A stretch of DNA of 38,258 nucleotides from Proteiniborus ethanoligenes (GTDB lineage Bacteria > Bacillota > Clostridia > Tissierellales > Proteiniboraceae), in assembly GCF_900107485.1 (NCBI RefSeq), contig NZ_FNQE01000032.1:1-38258 (forward strand). The letters run 5' to 3'. The notes below the pieces were generated by a model, which was not told where the DNA came from, did no database searches, and saw only the letters and a program-made list of their open reading frames with translations. The translations under genes and the position numbers were made by a program. Below are positions 1 through 7,627 of this stretch, piece by piece; the first letter of the stretch is position 1; every line of letters begins with the position of its first letter.

Positions 1-89
1 CCAAAAGGTTGAATTAAGACTTCACCATCAGCGGTCATAGCAGCGGCAAAGTGCTTTAGTTTGGCAATATCAATGCCAACGTAAATCAT
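1..89 (-). CDS. IS110-family transposase, N-terminal fragment (cut by window edge)
   Basis: The minus strand reads from an ATG at 89 to the window edge: MIYVGIDIAKLKHFAAAM, then a TADGEV stretch. This is the characteristic N-terminus of IS110-family DEDD transposases; the Asp in VGIDIAK is the first acidic residue of the RuvC-like catalytic site. IS110 enzymes move circular intermediates without the usual terminal inverted repeats or target duplications. Only about 29 codons are visible, so whether the gene is intact cannot be judged. It points away from hslO, so its upstream non-coding end lies between it and hslO. Confidence 0.85.
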   Translation of the reverse strand, partial: MIYVGIDIAKLKHFAAAMTADGEVLIQPF

Positions 90-290
90 AGAACCACGTC
101 CTTTATAATAATTGACAACTGTTTTGATCCACCTAGTCTTATTCTCATAGCCTTGCGGGAGATAAAAGTTTAAAACTTATCCAACTATAAATGATTTAAA
201 TAAGACAGTGGCAATACACTCCATCTAATAGTCAAGCTATAGGTAATTATAAAAAGTCCACAGTGTCTAATTTGATTATAGCGGATAATT
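90..290 (-). ncRNA. Candidate IS110 bridge RNA region
   Basis: About 200 non-coding bases lie directly upstream of the transposase start. In IS110-group elements this is where the structured bridge RNA (target- and donor-binding loops) is transcribed toward the transposase. Reading the minus strand, a weak promoter-like pair TTGCCA (N19) TATAGT ends near 184, and GC-richer tracts that could form helices lie at 145-165 and 200-225. I did not derive a fold; the call rests on position and family knowledge. Confidence 0.3.
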
Positions 291-300
291 AAAATAAATA

Positions 301-349
301 AGGAAGGAGAGTATGATTTTAGTCCTTGACTATATCATACAAGGTTATT
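301..349 (+). promoter_or_regulatory. hslO translation leader: Shine-Dalgarno, hairpin, start codon
   Basis: A strong Shine-Dalgarno, AGGAAGGAG (301-309), is separated from the homology-supported ATG (350) by 40 nt. Between them is a hairpin: GTATGAT (311-317) pairs with ATCATAC (334-340), and an inner helix pairs 320-324 with 328-332 around a CTT loop. If the hairpin folds, the effective spacing is about 10 nt. The TTG at 326 lies in the apical loop, and an out-of-frame ATG at 313 is buried in the stem. Confidence 0.5.
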
Positions 350-1234
350 ATGCAAGATTATGTAATAAGAGCTATGGATAAGGAAGGGAATATTAGAGTT
401 TTTGTGGCACTTACAACAAACTTAGTTAACGAGGCTAGAAACATACATAATACAACTCCTACAGCATCAGCTGCTCTAGGTAGAACTTTAACAGCAGCAG
501 CTATCATGGGGACTATGCTTAAGAATGAGAAAGAAATAGTGTCTATTCAATTTAAAGGTGATGGCCCCTTAAATACAATCTTAGCTGTGGGGAATAGTAG
601 GGGAGAGGTAAAAGGGTATGTTGGAAATCCCGATGTGGAATTGCCATTAAATGAAAGAGGTAAATTAGATGTAGGTACTGCGGTTGGCAGAAATGGAAAG
701 CTTATTGTAATAAGAGATTTTGGATTAAAGGAGCCTTATATAGGGCAATCAAATATTGTAACAGGCGAAATAGCTGAGGACTTGACTAATTATTTTGCTT
801 ACTCTGAGCAACAGCCGTCAGCGGTAGCATTAGGAGTGCTTGTAGATAAAGATACATCAATTAAAGCTGCTGGGGGATATATAATACAAGCATTACCTGA
901 TGCAACCGAAGAAGCTCTTGATAAGCTTGAAAGGAGAATGTCCCAGGTTGAGCCAGTATCCTCACTAATTGAAAAAGGTTATACTCCAGAAGAAATTTTA
1001 AACTATGTATGTAGTGACTTTAATATGGAAATAACAGATAAAAGTCCCGTTTCTCTTACTTGCGATTGTTCTGTTGAAAGGATAGAGAAGGCTTTAATTG
1101 CCATAGGAAAAGATGAACTAGAAAAGATAATCAAAGAAGATGGTCAAGCAGAACTAGTTTGCCATTTCTGTAATGAAAAGTATAGCTTTAATAAAGAAGA
1201 GCTAATTAAACTGTTAAATGAAGTAATATCTTAA
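350..1234 (+). CDS. hslO: Hsp33 redox-regulated molecular chaperone
   Basis: This 294-aa cytosolic holdase chaperone is activated when oxidation releases its zinc. The sequence aligns along its length with Firmicutes Hsp33, including the TASAALGRT and VCHFCNEKY stretches. The four zinc cysteines are C238 and C240 (CDC) and C271 and C274 (CHFC), the redox switch that unfolds the linker. The ATG at 350 (MQDYVIRAMD) matches the family N-terminus. A TTG at 326 is in frame but adds eight residues and lies in a hairpin loop. The gene follows the IS110 end and precedes two tRNA genes; no convincing terminator separates them. Confidence 0.95.
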   Translation: MQDYVIRAMDKEGNIRVFVALTTNLVNEARNIHNTTPTASAALGRTLTAAAIMGTMLKNEKEIVSIQFKGDGPLNTILAVGNSRGEVKGYVGNPDVELPLNERGKLDVGTAVGRNGKLIVIRDFGLKEPYIGQSNIVTGEIAEDLTNYFAYSEQQPSAVALGVLVDKDTSIKAAGGYIIQALPDATEEALDKLERRMSQVEPVSSLIEKGYTPEEILNYVCSDFNMEITDKSPVSLTCDCSVERIEKALIAIGKDELEKIIKEDGQAELVCHFCNEKYSFNKEELIKLLNEVIS

Positions 1235-1260
1235 TAAGAAGCTTTCTTATCTTCTACCTA

Positions 1261-1289
1261 TTGACATTGCTTTTAAAATAATATATACT
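1261..1289 (+). promoter_or_regulatory. Promoter of the tRNA-Phe/tRNA-Cys operon
   Basis: TTGACA at 1261-1266, a 17-bp spacer and TATACT at 1284-1289, about 25 bp before the first tRNA. It is a near-consensus housekeeping promoter with an AT-rich spacer, as usual for stable RNA genes. Confidence 0.85.
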
Positions 1290-1313
1290 AAAATTTGTCC
1301 TGTGAAGGACTTT

Positions 1314-1389
1314 GCCCAGATAGCTCAGTAGGTAGAGCAGGGGACTGAAAATCCCCGTGTCGGTGGTTCGATTCCGCCTCTGGGCACCA
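1314..1389 (+). tRNA. tRNA-Phe (GAA)
   Basis: A 76-nt cloverleaf with a 7-bp acceptor stem (GCCCAGA / TCTGGGC), discriminator A and encoded CCA. The anticodon loop CTGAAAA on a 5-bp GGGGA/TCCCC stem gives anticodon GAA, and the T-loop contains GGTTCGATTCC. It reads UUC/UUU. The phenylalanyl-tRNA synthetase genes are about 11 kb downstream behind a T-box whose specifier also reads UUC. Confidence 0.97.
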
Positions 1390-1390
1390 T

Positions 1391-1464
1391 GGCGGCATAG
1401 CCAAGTGGTAAGGCAGAGGACTGCAAATCCTTTACCCCCAGTTCAAATCTGGGTGCCGCCTCCA
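1391..1464 (+). tRNA. tRNA-Cys (GCA)
   Basis: A 74-nt cloverleaf starting one base after tRNA-Phe, with acceptor stem GGCGGCA / TGCCGCC, discriminator U and encoded CCA. The anticodon loop CTGCAAA gives GCA, and the T-arm contains GTTCAAATC. The U73 discriminator is the normal identity element for cysteine. It is co-transcribed with tRNA-Phe. Confidence 0.97.
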
Positions 1465-1480
1465 AAACACATATTTTCTT

Positions 1481-1520
1481 AGTCTTCTTAAAATTTAAAG
1501 AAGGCTTTTTTTCTTTTTTT
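1481..1520 (+). terminator. Intrinsic terminator after the tRNA pair
   Basis: A 9-bp stem, AGTCTTCTT (1481-1489) with AAGAAGGCT (1498-1506), has one G-U pair and an 8-nt AT loop. It is followed by a T-rich run to 1520. Confidence 0.85.
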
Positions 1521-1593
1521 GTTAATTATAAATCTTTGTGGTATTTTGTGGTATATATGATAATAATCTCATACAAGAAAGGAGCTAATACTC

Positions 1594-2331
1594 ATGTTTT
1601 TTAATCCTTTTGTCCCTGAAGACAAGGCTAGTTTAGCTGTTATAGATGGTAGAGCTGATGAGGAGATTAAAGATAATCTAATAGGTCATGGACTTAAAAT
1701 AATAGAAACATGTAGATGTGAAGAGCTTTACGATTCTATATCTTATCACCCAGACATAATTATGCATCCTATTACCCCTAGGAAAGTAATAGTTGCTCCT
1801 AATGTATATGATTATTATAGTGACATATTGCCCTTTTATGGAATAGAAGTAATCAAGGGAGAGAAAAAACTAGATAGAAACTATCCCGATAACATTGCAT
1901 ATAATGTAGCAAGGATTTCAAGATATGCCATTCACAACACTAGGTACACTGATGAAAAACTGAAATATTATATAAAAAAACAAGGTGTAGATTTTATCAA
2001 CGTAAATCAAGGATATACAAAATGCTCTTTAGCAATAGTAAGTAATACTGCTGTCATAACTTCTGATTTATCTATACATAAGGAGCTAATAAAACATGGT
2101 ATAGAAGTGCTTATTATCAAGGAAGGCAATATCGATTTGCCGGGACTAAACTATGGCTTTATTGGAGGAGCCACAGGTATGTTTTCTAAGAATGAACTTT
2201 TTATATCAGGAGAGCTAGGTCACCATCCAAACTATATTGAAATAATTAATTTTTTGAAAAAATATAATGTTAAGCCTATTTTTTTGTCTAATCACAAAAT
2301 TGTTGATATAGGCTCAATTATTACTTTCTAA
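1594..2331 (+). CDS. Conserved clostridial protein, DUF6873-like (possible GME fold)
   Basis: 245 aa, apparently cytosolic, with no signal peptide or membrane segment. It starts at an ATG 10 nt after AAAGGAG. Overall pattern (IDGRAD near the N-terminus, VNQGYTKCSLAIV in the middle, a glycine-rich GFIGGATG, then ISGELGHHPN) resembles the family annotated as DUF6873, assigned to the guanidino-modifying-enzyme fold. That fold covers arginine deiminases and amidinotransferases, but I cannot confirm their full catalytic set here; the Cys in YTKCS and the His residues of GHHP are the obvious candidates. Function is unknown. It lies just after the tRNA terminator. Confidence 0.6.
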   Translation: MFFNPFVPEDKASLAVIDGRADEEIKDNLIGHGLKIIETCRCEELYDSISYHPDIIMHPITPRKVIVAPNVYDYYSDILPFYGIEVIKGEKKLDRNYPDNIAYNVARISRYAIHNTRYTDEKLKYYIKKQGVDFINVNQGYTKCSLAIVSNTAVITSDLSIHKELIKHGIEVLIIKEGNIDLPGLNYGFIGGATGMFSKNELFISGELGHHPNYIEIINFLKKYNVKPIFLSNHKIVDIGSIITF

Positions 2332-2412
2332 TACAATTATTACATCTTAAATATAAGAATATACATCTATATTAAACATATACTACTATTACATCAGAGA
2401 GGAGTGAGACTA

Positions 2413-3312
2413 ATGAAATTACTCACAGTTGCATCAAAGATTCAAGCAGATAACATATTAAATCCCTACTTAAATATCTTTGAAAAAGAAGATTTAATTA
2501 TAGAAAAATGTATAAGTAAATGTGGAGATTTTTACCTTATTGATTATGGACTAGATAAAAATAATAATAAAAAAAACAGAGATTTAAAAGATATGTTTAA
2601 GCATTGTATAGCGGAAGGAATAGCTGATATTATTATTGACAAATATCAGGAAAATATTATAGATAGATTATTAAGCTACAATCTTTATTATTTTGATAAA
2701 GAAGAAAGAGATAAAATTAAAACCAATACAATAGAGTACCTAAAAAAGGACGAATTTGTTAACACAGAAGGAATAACCTACAAGATAAGTAAAAGAGCTA
2801 GGGTTTTAAAATCAGTTATTGGATTTTTTGAAGAAAATGACTCCATAAATCTGGAGGGATTCATAAACTTTAGATTAAAATATTATTTAGAGGCCATAGA
2901 AGATGCTATAGATAAAAATATTGAGGACTATTTTGCTGAAAAGGAATATAAGGAGTTTATCAAAATTCTTCAGTATTTTGTAGATATTCAAGAGCCTAAA
3001 AGAGAAATAGTTCACATAATATTTAAAAATAGCAGATACAAGCTGATTGATGAAAAAAGATTAGCAATAAATAATGAACTCATAGAAGAATTAAGCCAAG
3101 AATTATCTGAAATAGATATAAATTATGATGATTTACTTATTAGTTCCCTAATAACCATAGCACCGAAAAAAATTGTAATTCATATAGATAATATTTCAAA
3201 CAACAATGATATAATAAATATAATTAAAAATATTTTCCAAAACAAGGTTACTGTATGTGAAGGCTGTGACTTGTGCTTAAGCGATCTTTCTCACCCTTTC
3301 AAAGGATATTAA
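2413..3312 (+). CDS. ytxC: YtxC-like putative sporulation protein
   Basis: 299 aa, soluble, rich in Lys/Glu/Ile. The pattern of a divergent N-terminus, a central INLEGFINFRLKYYLE block (about residues 153-168) and a C-terminal segment ending VTVCEGCDLC matches the YtxC family seen in endospore-forming Firmicutes. Its biochemical role is unknown. ATG 2413 is chosen over an in-frame GTG at 2404 because GAGAGGAG ends about 9 nt upstream. The terminal CxxC pair is conspicuous. The last codons form the 5' arm of the downstream terminator hairpin. The family call is from recognition of the central block. Confidence 0.75.
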   Translation: MKLLTVASKIQADNILNPYLNIFEKEDLIIEKCISKCGDFYLIDYGLDKNNNKKNRDLKDMFKHCIAEGIADIIIDKYQENIIDRLLSYNLYYFDKEERDKIKTNTIEYLKKDEFVNTEGITYKISKRARVLKSVIGFFEENDSINLEGFINFRLKYYLEAIEDAIDKNIEDYFAEKEYKEFIKILQYFVDIQEPKREIVHIIFKNSRYKLIDEKRLAINNELIEELSQELSEIDINYDDLLISSLITIAPKKIVIHIDNISNNNDIINIIKNIFQNKVTVCEGCDLCLSDLSHPFKGY

Positions 3313-3329
3313 ATTTGAAAGGGTGTTTT
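3292..3329 (+). terminator. Terminator overlapping the ytxC 3' end
   Basis: A perfect 12-bp stem (3292-3303 with 3314-3325) and 10-nt loop are followed by only four T residues. The 5' arm lies within the last ytxC codons. Confidence 0.7.
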
Positions 3330-3399
3330 GCACTCTAAATAGAGGACAATAAAATAAAAAGTAGAATTATATAAACAACAAAGAAAGGGGTGCTTATAT

Positions 3400-3657
3400 A
3401 TGACAAGGGATAAAAAGATTGTTATTTTAAGCAATGAAGTAGAGGCTAAGCTCATGGAGGAAATATTAAGAGAAAGACAAATACCTCATATAATTCAGTC
3501 ATATCATAGCATTGTTTATGATGGAATTTTTCAATTAAACAAGGGCTGGGGTCATGTAGAATCAGAAGACCAGTACAAGGAAGAAATAATATCCATATAC
3601 GAAGATATAAAAAATGCTAAATTTGATACTGATTTCGAGCTTGAAGAAGAGGTATAA
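3400..3657 (+). CDS. Small DUF2007-like protein
   Basis: 85 aa with no signal peptide or TM segment. The layout resembles the DUF2007 fold (putative prokaryotic signal-transducing proteins): a short strand, NEVEAKLMEEILRERQIP as a helix, then strands and a final helix. The central YDGIFQLNKGWGHVE segment is distinctive. The C-terminal tail is very acidic (ELEEEV). The start has AAAGGGG 8-9 nt upstream. It lies between ytxC and a DUF445 gene with no visible functional link. No function is assigned. Confidence 0.55.
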   Translation: MTRDKKIVILSNEVEAKLMEEILRERQIPHIIQSYHSIVYDGIFQLNKGWGHVESEDQYKEEIISIYEDIKNAKFDTDFELEEEV

Positions 3658-3681
3658 TATGTTTTATATTTAAACAAAATA

Positions 3682-3690
3682 TGCTATAAT
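3682..3690 (+). promoter_or_regulatory. Extended -10 promoter before the DUF445 gene
   Basis: TGC-TATAAT at 3682-3690, 31 bp before the start codon. No good -35 is visible, which suits an extended -10 promoter. Confidence 0.5.
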
Positions 3691-3721
3691 AAGTCACATA
3701 ATTCTATTAGAAGGTGAAGCT

Positions 3722-4324
3722 ATGATTGTAGTAAAAGTTTTAGTCTTAGCCATAATCGGAGCTTTGATTGGGTGGCTTACAAATTTAATAGCTATTAAGC
3801 TAATGTTTAGACCACTTTATCCAGTTAAAATACCTGTGCTTAATTATAGTATTCAAGGTTTAATTCCAAAGCGTAGAGAAGAATTGGCTAAAAGTATTGG
3901 AGATGTAATTGAAAATGAGCTGTTATCCATGAATGAAATATTGGACAAGGCTATAGAAGGAAATAATATGTCTCAAATAAAAGATACATTAAAAAATAAA
4001 ATCAATGAAATTATAAGAGACAAGCTCCCAGCAATTGTACCTAGTATGTTTAAAAATATGATTTATTCATATGTTGATGAATTTATTGAGAGAGATGGGG
4101 AGGATATTATTAGGGATTTTTCTAAAAAAGCTATTGAAAAAGCTTCAAAAGATATAAGCCTATCTCAAATTGTGGAAGAAAAAATTAACTCTTTTGATAT
4201 CAGAAGAATTGAGGAGATTATAGTTTCTATTGCAAAACAAGAATTAAAGCATATTGAAATTCTAGGAGGTATCTTAGGATTTTTTATAGGCATAGTGCAA
4301 GGAATAATAGTAATTCTTTTATAA
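3722..4324 (+). CDS. DUF445 family membrane protein
   Basis: 200 aa. TM segment 1 (about residues 4-24) leads into WLTNLIAIKLMFRPLYP, the signature start of DUF445/YheB-like proteins. An amphipathic helical middle (40-175) follows, and a second TM segment at the extreme C-terminus (about 180-200, GGILGFFIGIVQGIIVILL). Two end anchors with the body on one side of the membrane is the family topology. It is shorter than the ~370-aa B. subtilis YheB type, a length common in Clostridia. The role is unknown. The start has GAAGGTGA 5-6 nt upstream. Confidence 0.8.
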   Translation: MIVVKVLVLAIIGALIGWLTNLIAIKLMFRPLYPVKIPVLNYSIQGLIPKRREELAKSIGDVIENELLSMNEILDKAIEGNNMSQIKDTLKNKINEIIRDKLPAIVPSMFKNMIYSYVDEFIERDGEDIIRDFSKKAIEKASKDISLSQIVEEKINSFDIRRIEEIIVSIAKQELKHIEILGGILGFFIGIVQGIIVILL

Positions 4325-4327
4325 AAA

Positions 4328-4358
4328 AGGCACACCATTGTATGGTATGCCTTTTTTT
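4328..4358. terminator. Bidirectional terminator between convergent genes
   Basis: A 10-bp stem with one mismatch, AGGCACACCA (4328-4337) with TGGTATGCCT (4343-4352). It is flanked by an A-run on the left and a T-run on the right, so it can serve both the DUF445 gene and the minus-strand ftsH-like gene. Confidence 0.85.
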
Positions 4359-4359
4359 C

Positions 4360-5928
4360 TTAGGTAGCTAATACATGTGAAGGATTATTTTGTTCAAAAA
4401 TATAATCTAGCTCATCTCCAGTCATATTCTCATTATCTAATAAGTATTGAGATATTATTGTTAGCATACTTTTATTATCTTGGACTATTTTCAAAGCTTC
4501 ATCGTAACAGCTATTGAGTATTTTCTTAACTTCTCTATCAATCTTAGCAAAGGCGTATTGCATATACTGTTCTTTTATAGATATATTCCCTAGAGAGCTC
4601 ATTCCATAGCTACAAACCATTTCCTGGGCAATTTCTGTTGCTTTTGTGAGATCATCCTTTGCGCCTGTAGTTATTTCACCGAAAACAACGTATTCAGCAG
4701 CCCTTCCCGCAAGTAGGACCTTTATCTTACTATAAAGCTCATCTTTAGTTAGTAGATATCTATCTTCATCAGGCACTCTAAGAACGTAGCCTAATGCTTG
4801 ACCTCTAGGTACAATTGATACTTTTTGAATCATATCGACATTTAATATTTTACCCACTAATGCATGGCCTGCTTCGTGGCTGGCTACTATAACTCTCTCT
4901 TTTTCTAACACAGAAGGATTCTTTACCTCTAATCCTGCTACTACCCTTTCGATAGCAGAATTGAAATCATTTATATCTATTACTTTCTTTTTATTCCTTA
5001 CGGCTATTATGGCTGCTTCGTTTGCAATATTAGCTAGCTGTGCACCTGAAAAACCATGTGTCTTTCTAGCTAAGTCCTCTATGTCTATACTTGCATCTAA
5101 TGGTTTATCTTTAGTATGAACGCCAAATATTTCTTTTCTAGCCTTTACATTAGGATTACCTACATATATGTGTCTATCAAATCTACCAGGTCTTAAAAGA
5201 GCTTCGTCTAATAAATCTAGACGGTTAGTAGCACCTATAACTATTACTGTTTGCGATCTATAGAATCCATCCATTTCAACAAGAAGCTGATTTAAAGTTT
5301 GATCCTTTTCATTATTACTATCTGAATTTCTTTTAGAGCCAATAGCATCGATTTCATCTATAAATACAATACTAGGGGCATCCTTTTTAGCCTTTTCAAA
5401 CAGAGTACGAACTCTTTTTGCTCCTACTCCAACATATTTTTCAACAAATTCAGAGCCGCTTGCATATAAGAAGGTAGAGTTTGTTTCTCCAGCTACTGCT
5501 TTTGCTAGCAGAGTTTTGCCCGTACCTGGAGGACCATAAAATAATACTCCTCTAGGAATTTTAGCTCCCATTTTATTGTATTTTTCTGAATTGTTAATGA
5601 AGTCTATGATTTCCTTAAGCTCTTCTTTGACTTCATCTAATCCTGCAACATCCTTAAAGGACACACTAGGTTTATTATTTTCACTAGACATATCATCAGT
5701 TTTCTTTTTTTCACTACTAAAAGAAGCAGGTACTAGTGACGGCTTAGAATCTAACCTTAAATAATATATCAATACTATTAGGGTTATAGTCCATACAAAC
5801 AGCCTATCTCCACTGGAAACATTATTTAAACTCATACCTGAAAAACACTTGTCATATACTAAAAAACTAGAAAAAGCGAAGCAAACTATCATTATTAAAA
5901 ATGTTATTTTCTTCTTCAATATATTCAT
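4360..5928 (-). CDS. ftsH: FtsH-type ATP-dependent zinc metalloprotease, compact form
   Basis: A 522-aa membrane-anchored AAA+ protease. TM1 is about residues 8-25 and TM2 about 43-57, with a loop of only ~17 residues, where classical FtsH has ~75-80. The Walker A motif is GPPGTGKT (132-139), Walker B FIDEID (189-194), the second region of homology ATNRLD...GRFDR (233-252) and the zinc site HEAGH (351-355); the third ligand is Asp 425 or 426 in GAKDDL. The pore loop FVEKYVG is intact. The C-terminus is also short. All catalytic residues are present, so it should be active. ATG 5928 has a poor Shine-Dalgarno (AGGTG directly adjacent); a TTG at 5976 has none. It stands alone, so it may be a second FtsH paralogue. 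Confidence 0.9.
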   Translation of the reverse strand: MNILKKKITFLIMIVCFAFSSFLVYDKCFSGMSLNNVSSGDRLFVWTITLIVLIYYLRLDSKPSLVPASFSSEKKKTDDMSSENNKPSVSFKDVAGLDEVKEELKEIIDFINNSEKYNKMGAKIPRGVLFYGPPGTGKTLLAKAVAGETNSTFLYASGSEFVEKYVGVGAKRVRTLFEKAKKDAPSIVFIDEIDAIGSKRNSDSNNEKDQTLNQLLVEMDGFYRSQTVIVIGATNRLDLLDEALLRPGRFDRHIYVGNPNVKARKEIFGVHTKDKPLDASIDIEDLARKTHGFSGAQLANIANEAAIIAVRNKKKVIDINDFNSAIERVVAGLEVKNPSVLEKERVIVASHEAGHALVGKILNVDMIQKVSIVPRGQALGYVLRVPDEDRYLLTKDELYSKIKVLLAGRAAEYVVFGEITTGAKDDLTKATEIAQEMVCSYGMSSLGNISIKEQYMQYAFAKIDREVKKILNSCYDEALKIVQDNKSMLTIISQYLLDNENMTGDELDYIFEQNNPSHVLAT

Positions 5929-6084
5929 CACCTGCTTTAACCTAAAAGTTTTTATGTTTATTATTATTTTATCCAATGTTTATGTTAATATTAGATATAG
6001 AAGGCTATAAAAAAAAGAAAATTAATGAAAATAGAAATAAATTTGTCATTAGCTTTTATATAAAAATTATAAGGAGGAAATTCC

Positions 6085-7485
6085 ATGAACATTAACCAAT
6101 TAGTAGAAAAATATAAAAATGACATAATAAAACATACTCAAGAGCTTATAAGGATTAAAAGCACAGAGAAACAAGGTATGCCAGGTAAACCCTTTGGGGA
6201 AGAAGTAAACCAGGCTTTAGAGTATGTATTAAAGCTCTCAGAAGATATGGGATTTCAAACATTAAATCTTGATGGATATGCAGGACATGCAGAAATAGGT
6301 CAAGGAGACGAAACTTTAGGAATTCTAGTTCATTTAGATGTGGTACCAGAGGGAGATGGCTGGACCTATCCACCATACGGAGGAGAAATACATAATGATA
6401 GAATATATGGTAGAGGAGCCTCTGATGATAAAGGACCAACAATAGCTGCCTTGTTTGCTATGAAGGCTGTTAAGGAATTAGGAGTAGAGCTTGGCAAAAA
6501 GATAAGGATAATATTTGGTACTAATGAGGAGACTAATTGGGACTGTATGAAGCATTATTTTAGGAAGATGAAAGCTCCTGATATGGCATTTACTCCAGAC
6601 AGTGATTTTCCAGTAATATTTGCCGAAAAAGGAATACTAGTCCTTAATCTAGTAAAGAAACTTGAAAACAAATCCAGTGGAGGCATAGAGGTTTTAGAGA
6701 TTAAGGGTGGAAATAGACCTAATATGGTGCCAGATTCTTGTAAAGCAATTCTTAAAATAAGAGATGAGAGTATAGATGATTTTATAAATAAATATGAAGA
6801 GTTAAAAGCTAATACTAGCTCAAATTTAAGCATAGAAATAGATCAGGAAAGAGTTGTGGTAATTTCGGAAGGAGTTTCAGCTCATGGGAGCACACCACAA
6901 TCAGGTGTCAATGCTATATCCCAGCTCATGTCTTTTTTAGAGCTAGTGTTGGACAGTAACTTTTCAACATACAACTTCATTAAATTGTATAATGAAAAGC
7001 TTGGAGCAGAAGTGAATGGAGAGTCTATAGGCTGTGGACTTGAGGACGATGTAACTGGGAAACTAACATTAAATGTAGGCATGATAGAGCTTAATTCTGA
7101 AGAAGCTAAGCTAACATTAGATATTAGGCATCCAGTAAAATTAACAAAAGAAAAAGTAGTCAATGGAATAATAGATGCTCTTGCTGGAACGGGAATAGAG
7201 GTGGAGATAGATAATTATATGGACCCTTTATATGTTCCCCTAGATAACCCCTTAGTTCAAACACTTATGAAGGTATATAGGGAAGAAACGGGTGATACCA
7301 CTAGCCAACCCATAACTACAGGCGGAGGAACCTATGCAAGATCTATGAAAAACGCAGTTGCTTTTGGTCCAGGATTTCCAGGTCAAGAGGACGTAGCACA
7401 TCAAAAAGATGAGTATATGTCTATAGAGCATTTGATAAAGATTACAAAGATATATGCTAAAGCAATATATGAGCTTACAAAATAA
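6085..7485 (+). CDS. pepV: M20 family dipeptidase (PepV-type)
   Basis: A 466-aa cytosolic di-zinc peptidase that releases amino acids from dipeptides; the length is typical of PepV. Metal-binding and catalytic motifs are HLDVVPEGDGW (His and catalytic Asp, about residues 84-94), GRGASDDKGP (~112-121), the Glu-Glu of FGTNEETNW (~144-152) and FTPDSDFP, with a late His in the EDVAHQKDE segment. GGGTYAR near the C-terminus also fits the family. AAGGAGG lies 8 nt before the ATG. It is a single-gene unit, divergent from the ftsH-like gene. It fits peptide-based nutrition, as does the later amino-acid fermentation cluster. No clear terminator follows. Confidence 0.92.
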   Translation: MNINQLVEKYKNDIIKHTQELIRIKSTEKQGMPGKPFGEEVNQALEYVLKLSEDMGFQTLNLDGYAGHAEIGQGDETLGILVHLDVVPEGDGWTYPPYGGEIHNDRIYGRGASDDKGPTIAALFAMKAVKELGVELGKKIRIIFGTNEETNWDCMKHYFRKMKAPDMAFTPDSDFPVIFAEKGILVLNLVKKLENKSSGGIEVLEIKGGNRPNMVPDSCKAILKIRDESIDDFINKYEELKANTSSNLSIEIDQERVVVISEGVSAHGSTPQSGVNAISQLMSFLELVLDSNFSTYNFIKLYNEKLGAEVNGESIGCGLEDDVTGKLTLNVGMIELNSEEAKLTLDIRHPVKLTKEKVVNGIIDALAGTGIEVEIDNYMDPLYVPLDNPLVQTLMKVYREETGDTTSQPITTGGGTYARSMKNAVAFGPGFPGQEDVAHQKDEYMSIEHLIKITKIYAKAIYELTK

Positions 7486-7510
7486 TAAAAATTAAAAAAT
7501 CAAAAATCAT

Positions 7511-7539
7511 TTGACAAAATCTCTAATATAAAATATATT
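7511..7539 (+). promoter_or_regulatory. Upstream promoter candidate of the infC leader
   Basis: TTGACA (7511-7516), a 17-bp spacer and TATATT (7534-7539). It lies 117 bp upstream of a better promoter and reads toward infC. No ORF lies between the two. Confidence 0.6.
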
Positions 7540-7627
7540 ATTTATGTTCGTCTTATTATGGTAGAGAATTGATTAGCATAAAAATAATTTTAAATATTAT
7601 ATTTTTAAAGAAAAATTATAAAAATAT

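Larger units (their letters stand above)
1..300 (-). mobile_element. End of an IS110-family insertion element
   Basis: This covers the partial transposase (1-89) and about 200 bp upstream of it without a gene. The right limit is inferred: hslO's ribosome binding site begins at 301, so the element must end before it, but no inverted repeat or target duplication marks the junction, as expected for this family. In the IS110 group the region 5' of the transposase carries the left end and the bridge RNA. Position 300 is therefore an upper bound, not a mapped end. Confidence 0.55.

Noticed and set aside
1-300. Terminal inverted repeats or target duplication for the insertion element
   Set aside because: None found, which agrees with IS110 behaviour; the GTATGAT/ATCATAC repeat (311-340) is a hairpin inside the hslO leader, not the IS end.
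313-381. Leader peptide ORF (22 codons) before hslO
   Set aside because: It has a good Shine-Dalgarno, but its ATG lies in a hairpin stem and the peptide matches nothing; it is more likely by-product of the leader. It stays as a possibility within the hairpin finding.
5929-5976. Longer ftsH-like protein from TTG 5976
   Set aside because: No Shine-Dalgarno precedes it, and the added 16 residues are charged and not typical of an FtsH N-terminus.
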